From the NCBI GenBank assembly GCA_024349245.1, contig JALDNG010000026.1, forward strand, positions 413,501-477,500: a stretch of 64,000 bases of DNA, read 5' to 3'. Below the pieces are notes generated by a model that did not search any database, was not told the origin of the DNA, and worked only from the letters and a program-made list of their open reading frames with translations. Source of the DNA: Neodontobutis hainanensis (lineage: Eukaryota > Chordata > Actinopteri > Gobiiformes > Odontobutidae). This document shows, piece after piece, positions 11,301 to 24,300 of this stretch. The position numbers were made by a program, and so were the translations under genes. Every line of letters starts with the position of its first letter. Positions within the stretch are counted from its first letter, which is position 1.

Positions 11301-14300
11301 GGAGCCGCTCGGAAAATCTCCGTCAACGCTACAGGAACGTATCCACTGGGTTCCGTAAATTCCCTCGGAGTAAAGCGATTACTTATTACTTCTTACTAAT
11401 GCATTCATGTCTTTTTTTTTTTTTAATCACGCAGCTTGTTCCGTTCTTGCCAAAAAAAAAAAAACTTCCTCGTGATGTGTTCAATTCGCAGCTCGTTTAT
11501 CCTTTCCAGGGAGTTCAACTGGAAATCAAGTGACCAGGTGCAGGTGTTGGGAGCGAGTGTGCCCCGCTGTCCTCTCCCGTCTGTTCTGCCCCCACCCAGC
11601 CTTCCTCTCTGCTGTTGGCCCACAGCAGCATTGGAAACCTCTTGGTACACCATATGGTATGATTAACCCTGTCACTGCTGCTGAGTCCCACACACAGTTA
11701 CCAATATGACATGGTAAGACTTTCCATCCTAATTATTTGAATGAAATGGAGCATGGACCCATGTTGAAGCCAAATGTTTTTCTCATGAACCAAGAGCACC
11801 GTGGCCTATTCTTAAACATGATCCACTATAATAGCCAAGGGACAATGTCACCATCACTCTTTAGCTCTACATAAGAGTCAAGTCAGCCGAAACAGATTCT
11901 TGGCATTCCTCTGTGCCTAGTACCAGGGCTCACAACAACGGTGACAAAGTAACCAAGACGAGGGGGAGGCGGGGGTCTTGTAGTAAAAAGGCATCCTGTT
12001 AACAGAGCCTTGAAATTAAAGCCGTTTCAATAGAGCACCTCTCATCATTACTGTCTTTGAGGGTGAGCTCTGACGCAGTATGGTGCACTGGATTTAGAAA
12101 AGCCTATATTCTGAGCTCTGTGAGAGAGTGTGTTCAAATAAACACACAAGGCAGCTGTGTAAAAGGTCAAGGAAGAAGGGCAGTGCAAGTTAAGGATGAG
12201 ATGGGTCCAAATCTAACTTTTTACACTCTTTAATAATCACTCTGGATATATCTCTTTGCGTAGCAGCCACTTTATCTCTAGTTGGGAATCAGCCAAATAA
12301 TCTACATTGCAAGATGCTTACTAGGAGGTACTTTTTTTGTTGTTTGCCGCTCTGCAGGAGGTGTTTCCAGCTGAGGAAATGAGTCAAAAGCATGTCCTGA
12401 GTTCAGGTTTCCGTGTGCGCTGAACTCCGGCCATGGACACTATATAGTCATTTTTACACACAGGCTCCTTTTAATATCATTGGTATCTGTGATAGTGCAT
12501 CACTCCATGGGCTTATCTCACCAGCATGCACCCACTACTACTGCATTGACTTGCTGCAGAGATAGCATACCATTTTTTTGTCCGTGTCTACGTGAGGGAA
12601 ATGGCAGGAAATAGTAGCTGAACAGGCCTGTGACTTCCAACGTGATGGATGGATTTTGTAACTTGGAGACAGATAGGGTGGAGTGGAAAGTAAACAAGAC
12701 AGTAGGATGTTCATGTCTAAAGGATAGTTTGGTGAAACGTGTGGTTTATCTATGTAGGCCGCAAGGATCCTGGCCACATCAATCAATAGACTTGTAGGTG
12801 TATTGTCGCCTCCAGGGAAAAACAACCCATTATTTGATTCACTGATGGTCTTTCTCATACTGATTAATTGATTGTGGTGAGCGTTTTTAACATGCCAAGT
12901 TCAAATATGACCCTGAGAGGAAATTCAACGATGGAGAAAATAGAAAAAATAAATATTGTCAGTGTTTTTTACAAGATCCTTCATAATTATCTTAAACCTC
13001 GAAGGAATGTAAATAGCAAACTGCAAGATAAGGGAACAGGTGCTGTGTGACATTCATGAACTTCACACACCGATGATTATCAAAGGAGAGCAACATCTTT
13101 GAGACGCGAGCGCGAGTACGTGGCTTGCATTCCAGTTGCAGCCTGTCCATCCCTGCAATGTATTATAATAGAGGTGTTTTTTTACAGAAAGTGCACTGTA
13201 TGGAGAGAGATGGAAGCATCGTCTGCAGTCCTCTAACATGCCACGTGTTCAGCGGGGCCAGCCAACGAGCCACCATCTGCCTCCAAGACAAGACTGGCAC
13301 TCTCCCCACTATAAAATGTGGAAGATTCAACAGCTGTCCAAGAGGAGGGCCGTCCATAGAACAGGAGTTTGATCTAAAGAAAATAGTGAGGCAGATGAAT
13401 GAAAGGACAATGTTTTATGTTGCGCGTGTCAAAAGTGCCAACATTCAAAGTAGAGTAAGCAGCCCAAGACTGAAGTGGAGCCAAAACAGTTCTGGAGTTA
13501 GATTGTATTTTTTTTCTGGTAGGTTTTTTCTGTAGATATAATTTGAGTCACCACCACAGTCTAGTGACTCTATATTCTAGTGCAATCTTGATCTGGCATA
13601 AGTGTATCAATATTTAGTCTTACTGTTAGTCCTGACACTCACAAACAAGATAATAGATAAAAAATGTTTAATGCAATGCTACTTTGTGCAGATATCCTTC
13701 AGTTAGGACCGCTTCTCCAATACATTTTGAATCACAATCTTTTAAATTTCAAAAAGCTACTCCAAAGTATAGTGTTGTTCTGGGATAACTTTTTTTGCTT
13801 TTACTGTTAACAGTTTTGAGCTTAAAGACTTTGTAAAAATCCCTATGACCTGATAAACTTAGATTCGACCAATGTTTTGCCTCTTTATCAGATGAATTTG
13901 TCTGCTTTCACACATGTTTCCAGCAAGTGTGTGGAAGCTCCTACTCTTTTTCAATTAAGATAAAAACAAATATAGATTTTTCTTATCTATTGCTACACAC
14001 ATCCTTGAAGACACTGGACCTCAGGTGAATTTCAATGTCAAACACACAAAGCTGGCCCTGCAATCTGTTCATTCTGTCAAGTGGCTGGTGTGTGTAGGTG
14101 TGCGTCCCCATGCGTGCACATCCTGCATGTGCAATGCTATTAGTGGGGGGCAGGCCTATTCATCTGTCTGGTGTGATTGTGGCTCTGTGTTACAGGGCCT
14201 TGGCGTGAGTATGCACTCTGTGATCTCCCAGATAAGAGTCATCCATCTGCTGCGTGTATCTGTCAGGGCCCAGGCAGCTCCGCTTATCGTTGCATTCATC

Positions 14301-16400
14301 CATTTCACTCAATCATAGTCGCTCTTTGCTCGTTTCTCATCGTTCTATGTTTTCTCCAGTGAACAGTTCATGTGGCTGGCTTTATCTTGATTAACTGACG
14401 AGCAGACAATCACCCATCTACGCACTATGGTGTTAAAAAGGGTAGATAATTGTGTGAGGTTCAGCTTTTCGAAATGTGCATGAAGCACCAGGTATGCAGA
14501 TACTCCCAGGTAGTTGGTAATCAGCGGAGGATTCTTTAACCTATCACATTACTCACCACAGATAAGTTGAAAGCAGTACAAGCCCTTTTCTTGTTCACCC
14601 CACCGAAGTAAATATTTTTTTGACATCACGGATAAAGAATGAGCCGCTGTGTGTTATTTTTGTAGATTTGAGTCTACAGCACATTAGTGTGAGTTACAGA
14701 TTCCAGAAAACTACTTTGTGAAACATGAGAGCATAAAGCGGTATGCCAAGATGATTTGTGTACAGTAGCAACACAAGCTCACTTCAAGGGATTGGAGTTT
14801 ACACTGGGGAATCCGTTTAGGCCTTTGCCACCCCATACATAACAAAGGCTTCACAGATAACCCTGGGACCACAAAGCAGCCAGAGGATGGCTTTGTTGTC
14901 CCAGAAATCTGTACCTAGTTTGTCACAATCAATATTGCAGGAGTCAAGCCCATTACTAATTCATAAAAATGTTGTGCTTAGAGGTGGTCTGTGTAAAACT
15001 ACTTCAAAGCTGACATTAACACTATGTTTCACATGGGATCACTTCACGAGGTACAGTATAATGTGCTTCCGTCATTAGTATTAATAGTATATGTCCATCC
15101 TCGACTGCATTCTCTGGGTGCTGCAGGGCCTGCAGCAGGATAGGTTTTTGCTAGTGGAATATTTATAGCTGTGCATTAAAAGTGGAATCAAGGGTTTAAG
15201 TGTACTGTTGCAACACTACTGCTGTTCCTTTGTCTGGGCCTGTCCAAAAATGTCTTACCCAAGGCAGTTTTCTGCTACATTCAAAACGTCAGTAATTTCA
15301 CACCCCGCTGTCATATCAAAGAGCAAATACATTAAAGAGCAGCTGTATCCCAGCAGGTTTTATTTTCTTAGACTGTCATCTCGTTAAGTGGAGCACAGTG
15401 AAGTCATATAACACTTGTGATCAAGTCACATGTTTGCGGAAACCTGGGCTTTTGTGAAAAGTCACATCTAAAAAGGTTTTGTTTACAGCACACCCTGTGT
15501 CATCAAAGTACAATATAACAAACTGTTTTTAAAGTCACCAACAGAACACTCAGAGCATGAGCTAACATGAACTATACTGCCATCTTATGGCTAAACAAAA
15601 TTCACCTCACTGAGAAAACACAATGCACCGTGTTAGCTTTTTTTTTTTTTTTAGAAGGCTTTTATACTTTCATTGAGCCCTTGAAATTCTAAACAATCCT
15701 AGGAACTCTTCAGAAAGCTGAATACTCTATTCAATATGTCAATTGTGTTTACTCTTTTTAAATCAAATGACCCTGATCAAAATGTTACGGAGCACCCTAA
15801 ACAATTTTCTGAAATATTTGTTGTCTATCTGACCTTGGTTTGGTTTTAACAGAATCCCTCATTTTTAAACACTGCTGATTGGCATTCTCAGTTCCTTGGA
15901 TATCTTTTTTATATCCCTTTCCTGTTTATCGTTTAATAATTTTTTCCTGCATTCCCTTAGACAATTATTTTGCTTTTCCATAACTCAGAATACAGACACA
16001 TCAGTGCAGCATGAAATAAGAAAGGGTCTGTCAGAAGCCCAGAAACTCACTGACCTTTTATACACACACACTGATCACAGGTGAGGATGGTTACCTTTAG
16101 TAGCCATTCAGACCTGTTTGTGTAAACTTGTGTGCATGTTATCAGGACTAAATCACAAGGGTATGTAAGGGTATGATCAGGGCTCTTTGTTATTAATGAC
16201 AATGACTTCACCCAACCACTAACTGAAAGGAACAGTTTTCATTCATATTCTCTGAAAAAAGTTGCAAAAAAATGTACAAATTCTGCCAGGGTATATAAAC
16301 TTTAAACTGTATATTTATATCAAAATAACATAGTTTTTTAAGTGTGTAAATGAGGAACTATTAGCATTAAACACTAATACAGTTTAATAATCCATAGGAC
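11301..16400. other. intergenic region, no gene found
   Basis: About 5 kb between the semaphorin promoter and the 3' end of the TSPY-like gene. The longest open frame (13125-13535, 136 codons) starts at TTG, has no domain I recognise and no splice context. The rest is AT-rich with short homopolymer runs (for example T-rich at 15639-15652). Tissue-specific enhancers are plausible here but unproven. Confidence 0.5.
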
Positions 16401-17613
16401 TCACATATCACATAAAACAAATTCCTGTTTTATTAAGTGTCAGTTGAAAGGTGAACATTTATCCTAAAAACAAATATGTCAAAGCAACAAACAAAAAGGT
16501 ATTTTACTACAATATTCTACAGCACACAAAATATACTTTCCAACCAGGTTTGTGAAAAAATGCACATTGTTAAAAGTTTTTATGGATTAATTATGTCTAA
16601 CGTCTTTTTCAAAAGACAAAGTTGAAATATAATTTACAAGTCATTGCTATGAAAAGGAAGGTTACAAATACCAAATGATTTATTATAGTGCACCCCATAA
16701 TTTGAAACGTATGTGCACAGTGAATTATTTTATTCTACACACAGCTTTGTAAATAATTAAAAATGTTCTGTTTAACATTTCATGCATGCCATGATGTAAA
16801 TAAAAGACAATATTTTAGAATAGATTTAAACAAAAAAAAAAAAAGATTTACACACCAACTTTAAACCAAAGTCAAACTCAGTAAAGTACAAAAGCCACAT
16901 AGACACAAGACATTGATAAACAATCAATTTTAACAGCATAAATGGTATACAAATAACCAGGTTGAGGTTTTGTATCTAACAAGGTTAAACATGTAGAGGA
17001 TAAGAGAAAATTATCCTCCATCCAAAAATTCGGTTGCATGACAAAATCATATCGGTCCCTATTTACTACAGTAGAGTCCACATTTCATTATACAGAGCAG
17101 AAAATAACCAACGCCTTTGAATAGTTCAGTAAAGATTATCCCTGAGTACAAATTTGGTTGGTACTCAGTACATTCTAAATGCACTGGTCCTGATATTTTA
17201 GTTTGTGACAGCGTCATTCTGCCATAATTAAAATTAAAACTAAATAAGTATAGGTTGACTTGTGAAAAAATGTGTAGTGAAGTTTTGACAATCAGACAAG
17301 TAGTGGCAATTAAAGTGTTACCTCATTGTTGCCATACTTGTAAAACCATTACGTCTATGGTCTAAACTATTTGTACATTTATGTTGTATTAAAATAATTT
17401 CTCAAAATGGTAAGATAATGTATAAAATACAGGGGAACACACTGCCTTGGCTTTACCTCATTGTTAAACCTGATTTAAAATGTCTATTTTAAAAGGTAGA
17501 AAAAAAATTCTGTGCATATCATCGACTAACATCACAGTTCTTCATCAACCTTGTGTATCGTCTACATTGTCCTGGCGTCTGGTCCCTCCTCATGAAAATA
17601 CAGGCCCTCTTTC
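16401..17613 (-). other. likely 3'UTR of the TSPY-like gene
   Basis: AT-rich sequence downstream of the stop codon at 17614-17616, with several minus-strand AATAAA signals (TTTATT on plus near 16424, 16678 and 16723). No open frame of interest is seen. The true 3' end cannot be fixed without transcript data. Confidence 0.45.
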
Positions 17614-20206
17614 TTAAACCTCTTCCTGGTCTGTGTCATCAGAACCTGAAATGAATACAGAAAACATTTAGACAAATAGTAAATAAAACATGAATGAAAT
17701 TAATTTTCATAAATGCTACCTTTTTATGAATCACATCTTACCATCAATCACTATTTCTCCACCTTCTTCATCCTCATCTTCCTCCTCTGCCAGACTTTCA
17801 TCTAAGGAAGATATATATCCATTTGGTTTAGCCTGTACATTTTATTTCACGCAGATCACAAAGCAGTAAGAATAGTACGTTTAAAATTTTCAGTGTGTCT
17901 CTGACCTGCACCTGGACGCGTGGCACCTTCATGTTCCTCGTCTTCTTCCTCCTCTACTTCATCGTCTTCATCGTCCTCCTCGCCCCCCTCGTCCTTATGC
18001 CCCTCTTTACTGTGATCTCCTTCAGCTTCCCCAGCTTCCTCACTAGCCTCTTCTTCAGGCTCATCTTCCGAGTCGGAGATTACCACACAGTCATCTCCAT
18101 TACCATTGTCAGAAACTCGGGTCCCACTGGCACCACTGTACAACAAAAAAAGTGCACTTGTGTTAGTTGAAAACAATCCTAACTGTAATGGTATGTATTG
18201 CACTTGGTCACTGTAAATTCTTACACTTGTCCTATAATTTAAAGATCCTGTGGTAAAAGGCTTCTTAGAATTTATAGTTTAATAAGGGGGTTTGAGCACG
18301 CACATTCACAAATATTAAACATTTGCCATACCTCCCGTTTTCCCTGGGCTCCCACAGCGGAGTGAGGTAGTATCGCAGCGGGTCTCTGAACAAGTCGTCC
18401 TTAAGAATCTACATATATATAAACATAGATCATACATGCTCTAAAATGTCAAATACTTTTGTTTTAGATAAAATGTTTTGTTGCATACCTGTGCTACATC
18501 ATCTTGTGCAGGGTTGCTGTGGTCACTAAACCAGTTGAAAAACGTCTGGTAGACTCCACGTGCCGTTTTCCTTGGTTCGCTGTGGGTGGTCAGGTTATGG
18601 CCACGATGCCACAAGATGGGGTTAGAGAACGACATGGGAGATCCTGAAACAAAGACAACTGTTATTAATGCTATATTTGAGGAAAAGCTCTTTAAATATT
18701 GTGTTTCTACAGCTTTACAAGCATTTCCATATGTTAAAACTATTATTACAGTGTAGCTCTATACTAATAAAACACTAAAAACTCAGTAGAGCAATGTTCA
18801 GTTTAGAGCTGCATTGATCAAACATAGTTCGTATAACACTGACAAACTAAGCTCTACTATTTCCATACAAAATGTGTGTTGTAAATAATAGAATTCAAAT
18901 ATTAATGCATATAAGTGAAGGCATGTTTTACCTCCCATTCCGAGGTGAAGCTCCTTCATGATAATATTGTTCTGAAAATATGGGTTCCTCCTGAAGTGAA
19001 ATCGAATCCTGTAGCCTAACTTGTTATTCTTGAAAGTTTCCATCTGCAAAAGACACAAGGAATATAAAATGGATGTCTCCACAAATAAAATAACAATTAA
19101 ATGAAAAACAACACTCTACCTCCAGGTCAGTCATGTAGCTGAGAGCATCTTCATCGGTTTCATCAATGTGAGCTGATAGGTGGGGATGATTCAACAACTG
19201 GCACATTTATCAAAGGGAAACTTCTGAACTTTTGATTCTTTAAACACTTAAACAATTCAGTTGTAAAGCATAGATAAGGGACATTTTAGAAGTAAAAGGA
19301 TACAGCTGTGACCCAGAAGCCAGGAATTGTTTTTGCAATGGAGCTGCGCTGATCCAGATGTGGGCGTCTCTGGCGATTGATCTTGACATCTAAGCGTTGG
19401 TGAAGTCGGGCGCTCTTCTTCTCTAGTGCTTCCAACTTCATTTGAACCTGTGCAAGGAGCGCCACTGACTGCCTCATTTCTGGGGCCATCTTCACAGACA
19501 CAATGGCACACTCCCCATCATCATTTTCCTCATTTTCCGAAGCAAAGGAGGAGCTTGCTGTGGAAGAAGTTCCAGACATTGATTCATCACCTTCTTCTGC
19601 TTCTGGCACATCATCAGCATCCTCCCTGACAGTGCTATGCATTGATGTGGAACTATCTGCTGCAGCTGCCTGGGTTTTGGAGCCCGACTTTGAGGACTGA
19701 TGGCCCACACGCTGTTTAACTTTGCTCAACTGTTTTACCTGTTTGCTTTTATTTGATGAGCAAGGCACCTCTTCACTGTCTTCCCCATCTCCTCCCGTGA
19801 GACTGGCAAGTGCTTCGGCAGCGGCTATGGCTGCAGAGTCTGACTGATCCAAAGGAAGGTTGGACTTCCCTGGCTCTTCCTTTGCATCTGAGCTCTGTGG
19901 TTTATCACTGTTGTTGTCTCCTCGGCCATCTACACTAAAGTTAGTGACAGTATGCGAACTAGTAGCATCAGTGTTGTCTGAAACAGGTAGTACTGCAGAT
20001 GTGTCTTTTGATATGCTTCCAACTTCTTCTTTATTCCCTACTTCACTATTTCTGCCACTTTTTGATGTAGGCTCCCGTTTGTCCAATGCCTCGCTCGGTT
20101 TGGAGGACTTGCAGGGTACCGCGTTGTCTTCCACTCGCTCTGGTGATGGACAGCGTTTCCTTGATGCATGGTCAGCGGACTGTTTGCAGTCCGTCACTTC
20201 ACTCAT
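17614..20206 (-). CDS. tspyl2: TSPY-like protein with NAP domain and acidic tail
   Basis: Nuclear NAP/SET-superfamily protein; the family binds histones and acts in chromatin and cell-cycle control. Eight exons join in phase to 548 residues: 19304-20206, 19120-19197, 18932-19043, 18489-18643, 18332-18408, 17906-18135, 17742-17801, 17614-17645. Residues 1-240 are low-complexity Ser/Glu/Lys-rich. The NAP domain runs about 240-440, with an N-terminal helix, TIPGFWVTA, DALSYMTDLE, YRIRFHFRRNPYFQN, SFSNPILWHRGH and FFNWFSDHSNP, all close to the TSPY/TSPYL family. Residues about 460-548 are almost wholly Asp/Glu. TSPYL1, 4, 5 and 6 are intronless in mammals; the introns and the linkage to gpr173 point to TSPYL2. 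The ATG at 20204-20206 is the first in frame (MSEV). Transcribed divergently from ppp1r3f. Confidence 0.8.
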
Positions 20207-21380
20207 GATAGCAAACGACTCCGCTAACAAGCTAGGTAGCCCGCAAGCTTTACTACCGCACAATGAAATGCAATTAACGTCTCTACCGACTATCTACTGG
20301 TATAACCACTGCAATTATAATGTTCGGCTGTTGTAATCTACATTTTCAATAAAGCTTAAACAGGAAGCAGTACTCGCATTTTTCCGCGGCCTTGCGTAAT
20401 GTCTAAAACTAGCAACCTATTGCTAACAGCTATAGCTTACGCTTCCCGAACCGGGTGTCATCAAAGTCGAGCCCAGTCCTCATATTCCTCCAGACAAGTT
20501 CACTAGGAAATATATGGTTTAAACCCTTTACTTCTTGGTAGTCCTGGCATACAAGTAAAGTTACTTTTACTTTATATTTGCAAAAAGCGCTAGCTTACTA
20601 TTCGTGCAACGACGTGAAAGAAAAACAATAACGTGATTGGCTAAAGAACGCCGCGCTAAAACCTTTCCACCAATCAACTACAAGGATGTGTTTACACTGT
20701 ATAGCCGAGTGCGCAAACCTGGCGCAGACAGCAAGTGCAGGAGGATAATCCTAAAATAGCCTAAAGAAGCACAATGTCAGTCGTTAGGACTAAGTCGTTT
20801 TTATTTTTTACTAAACAGTGCAATAATATTTTTGTAACACAAAGTTGTAAGGCGTGTTTGCGAAACAGTAAAACACAGCGGAATACAAAAAAAATCCTAA
20901 AACATTACGCTGTAGCCAGTAGCTAGTTATTTAAAATTAAACGCCAGTTAATTAATGATCCTCGGGACATTGTCGATTAAATCAAGGATGTAATCATCGT
21001 CTACAGCCTATTACATTAAGAAGACTCAATAAGGTTAGAAGTATCCAACTCATGCACATGTGCTGTGGACATCTGTCGTTTTCAGTCCGAACCAAACCGA
21101 ACGCGGGGGAGTCGCAGGATTGTACCAAAAAACAGTGTGGGGCATAGTGAGCCTGGTAGGTCAGTGCTAAAATTAGCCTGCTCCTTTCGCGACAGAAGAC
21201 AAATTTAGGGGTTTAAACTCATTTGAATTAGAGGATACACTATCACAAGGGCTGGCGGTAAGGTAAAGTTTCGACGGGAACATTTAGTTGGGCTTAGAAA
21301 CTGAACAGGCTGTGCGTAACGACACAACGCTGGGAGTATTTTTGGAGACGCCATATGTATGCGTATACACTGATACTATA
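20207..21380. promoter_or_regulatory. shared divergent promoter of tspyl2-like gene and ppp1r3f
   Basis: The 1.2 kb between the two head-to-head start codons holds CG-containing sequence and a pair of oppositely oriented CCAAT boxes (ATTGG at 20636-20640, CCAAT at 20670-20674), 34 bases apart. This is the usual arrangement of a bidirectional NF-Y promoter. No TATA box stands out. Transcription starts are not determinable here. Confidence 0.6.
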
Positions 21381-24300
21381 ATGTCTTTTTTAAGCATACC
21401 AAATCAGGAGGGCCTTTTCATCGCCATCAAAGAAGGGAAATCAGCGGATGGAACAGAAAGATGCCATACGGTGGACGAAGATGAAGATGACGAAGAGGAT
21501 GAAGATGACACCAACAACGTGCGCCTTATCCCGAGATGCTCACCGGTGCCCAGAAAGAGAGGTTCGTCTATAGTCGACGAAACAGCGGAGTACATGCGCA
21601 TCCAATTGGCGTTGTCTGGAGGAAAGCGAGTGTCCTTTGCTGACACTACAGGCGGGGATCTTGTAAATGTAAAAGAGTTTATTGCCTTTGACTCGGACGA
21701 CGAGTACAGCGCCAAGTTGGAAGAAGAGGAGGCAAAGTATAAAGAAGCAACGGGAGAACCCAAATATTATGTGCACCCGGAGTTCAGCGTGCCCAGTGAG
21801 AGTGCCCTGCTGCAGGCTGTGCGCACCAGCAAAGTGGAGGTGGAGCATGTCTCACTTGTAGAAGATGAACCCCTCTCCTTCTGGGGAATGATAAGAGTTT
21901 TGAACATTTCCTTCGACAAAGCAGTGTACATCAGGTTCACCATGGACCACTGGGCCTCCTACTATGACAAACCTGCAGAGTATGTCGAGGGGTCTCACGA
22001 TGGGGACACTGACAAGTTCTCCTTCAAACTGTCTTTTGCACCACCTTATACCACACATGGCTCTCGCATAGAGTTTGTTGTTCGCTATGAGACCTCTGAG
22101 GGAGACTTTTGGGCCAACAACTCCTCTATGAACTATGTGGTGACTCTGCTTCTGTTCTATGAAGACAGTTTGGCTCAAGGACAGTTGAGCATTACAGACG
22201 TGAGAGGTATCCTGAAACCTCCAAAAGTGTACAGGTAGGTAAAATCTATATCAGGCAACATAAGTTATTTCATTCTAGTCTAATCTTATTCTTCTCTGTT
22301 GCTTTGAAAGTTTGTGTCATCTTGCATGATTCTATACCTTATTAGGAAACGTAGAACCAACAAGGTGGATTAGCTTCAAGATAAACACTCCTACAACATT
22401 TTACTTCTCCTTTTTTAAAGAGGCAAATCACATGCTTTGGTGTTGCAAAGCTCCAGTGGTCTTGTATTCAGCCGTTTTAGTTTGTGCTTTTGCCCAGTGA
22501 CTGCTTTCAGCACAGCAAGTATCTGAGTCTCAAAGTAAAGCTAGGTTAAAAAAAAAAAAGTTTTGAGCAGCTGTTGTGTGACGAAAGCACACAAGGCTGC
22601 AATGTTTAATTTTGAAAATAAAAGGATTGGAGGGGGCACACACCACTTTTAGAGTGCCAATCATCATGTTGTCTGTGAGATGAAAAAGGCAAAGGGCAGG
22701 TGTCGTTTTCAACCCTGGCATTTCCCTGCAGCAAAATGTATCTCTGACCTTTCCTATCACAGTCAGGGAATAGACACATTGGCCTTCTTCCCTAGTGGCG
22801 TCAAAAGCTAATACACACTTACCCCTTGTGTTTTTTTGTTACTCTTGTAAATTCAAGCATTCCCCTGAATTTGGCAAAGCACAGTGAAATGAGAGGACCT
22901 AATAATAATCCAATAACAGTCACATGGTCAGTCTGTAAACTGCTGCAGTTGTCACATAAGCACATCATTAGTAATGCCAGGTCAATTAGTACTGTAAAGT
23001 ATCCCTAGCGAATGAACGTTAGAGTGAATGGTTGTCAGGATCTGTCTCTGAGTGTTAACCCTGCGACCAACTGGCCAATGTGAAGTTACGCCAACTAGTA
23101 ACAGCATATATACTTTCAGTCAGTTATCAAAACTATAGTTTGTTTTCTACTGCTCTAAAGGAAGTTTTTTTTTTACTTTTAATATTTCATATAATTTAAA
23201 ATGCACAGTTATGTTTGAATTGTTATTCATGCAACTCTGAGCACATTCATAATTTTCATCCATTCATTTTATTCATTAACTTCTAAATTATGCACCATAA
23301 TTATGTTCACTTAATAGAACTCATACTCTTTGTTTAAGCCTCCTAAATGTAAATAATTTGGACTTGACTTTAACAGACATTATGCCACACTAACCTTTTG
23401 TCTCCTTTAGTCAACTTTTAATCTAGTTACATGAGTTATATTGACTTTGTTGCACAGACAAAAGACACATGACTCATATTGTACTTGTAAGCCTTTCCAT
23501 TTGCCAGTAATCTTACACGGAAATATTTTACCATGACATCATATTTATTACAACAGGCCTTCTACCACAAAACTGCAGAGACTTTAAAAGAAATATCCAA
23601 CCATACTAGAGTGAACTGGCATGTTCAGCACATTACCAGTTGAACTGCATCAGCAAGTGTTAAGCCTAATTATCCATAACAGGTGTTGATGATGATGCTT
23701 CCCTATACTTGTCTTCTTCATGCATGAGCTGCTGTAACACTGCAGCTTGAGGCTCCAAACCGTGACTTTCTTTTTACGGGGATGATTATGTCTGTCAACT
23801 AACTCACAGGGCAAGTATAAGAGATGAAGTGAACTTTTATTTTGCCCATACTGGTCTGTTCATTCTCAGATTTAGTTTCTTAACTCTTCTTCTCAAATGC
23901 CACCCTTTTCTTTCAGTGCGGAGATGGATTTAGAATCAGAGGATGAACAAAACACGGAAGGTGAAGTATTTTGCAATAATTTGTTTAAAATCAAATTTAT
24001 TCTTTTGTAATATATTTTGAGCTAAAGATACTACTCAATAACGGCAAATACATGTGTTCAGCAGAACATAGGGGTTCCACCGAATCTGGACTTGTTCGAC
24101 CTACTGCCATCTGTCCAGTTATTGTTCAGCCAGAAATCGATGTAGAGGTAAGAAGAAGAATATCTATCTTTACCTTATAAAAAGGACTAATTATGAACTT
24201 TCTATGAACAAAGTTAAGTCCAACACAATTCTGTCCTGTCTGCTAACTTCCTAAGAGGCTTCACATTTAGCAAATAACTTTGTTCAAATGATTTGCATGC

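Noticed and set aside
13125..13535. 136-codon open frame on the plus strand
   Set aside because: It opens at TTG, has no recognisable domain, codon pattern or splice context, and lies in AT-rich intergenic DNA. Chance is the simplest account.
18363..18372. let-7-like string tgaggtagta
   Set aside because: It lies on the opposite strand of a tspyl2 coding exon and has no hairpin partner; a chance match.
17614..20206. Identification as SET, NAP1L or DAXX because of the acidic tail
   Set aside because: The helix before TIPGFWVTA and the phrases NPYFQN and WFSDHS are TSPY-family; DAXX has no NAP domain.
20207..20263. Longer N-terminus of the TSPY-like protein
   Set aside because: The upstream open codons start at TTG, not ATG; the ATG at 20206 is the first usable start.
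21288..21380. N-terminal extension of ppp1r3f
   Set aside because: The frame is open but contains no ATG before 21381, so it is more likely 5'UTR.
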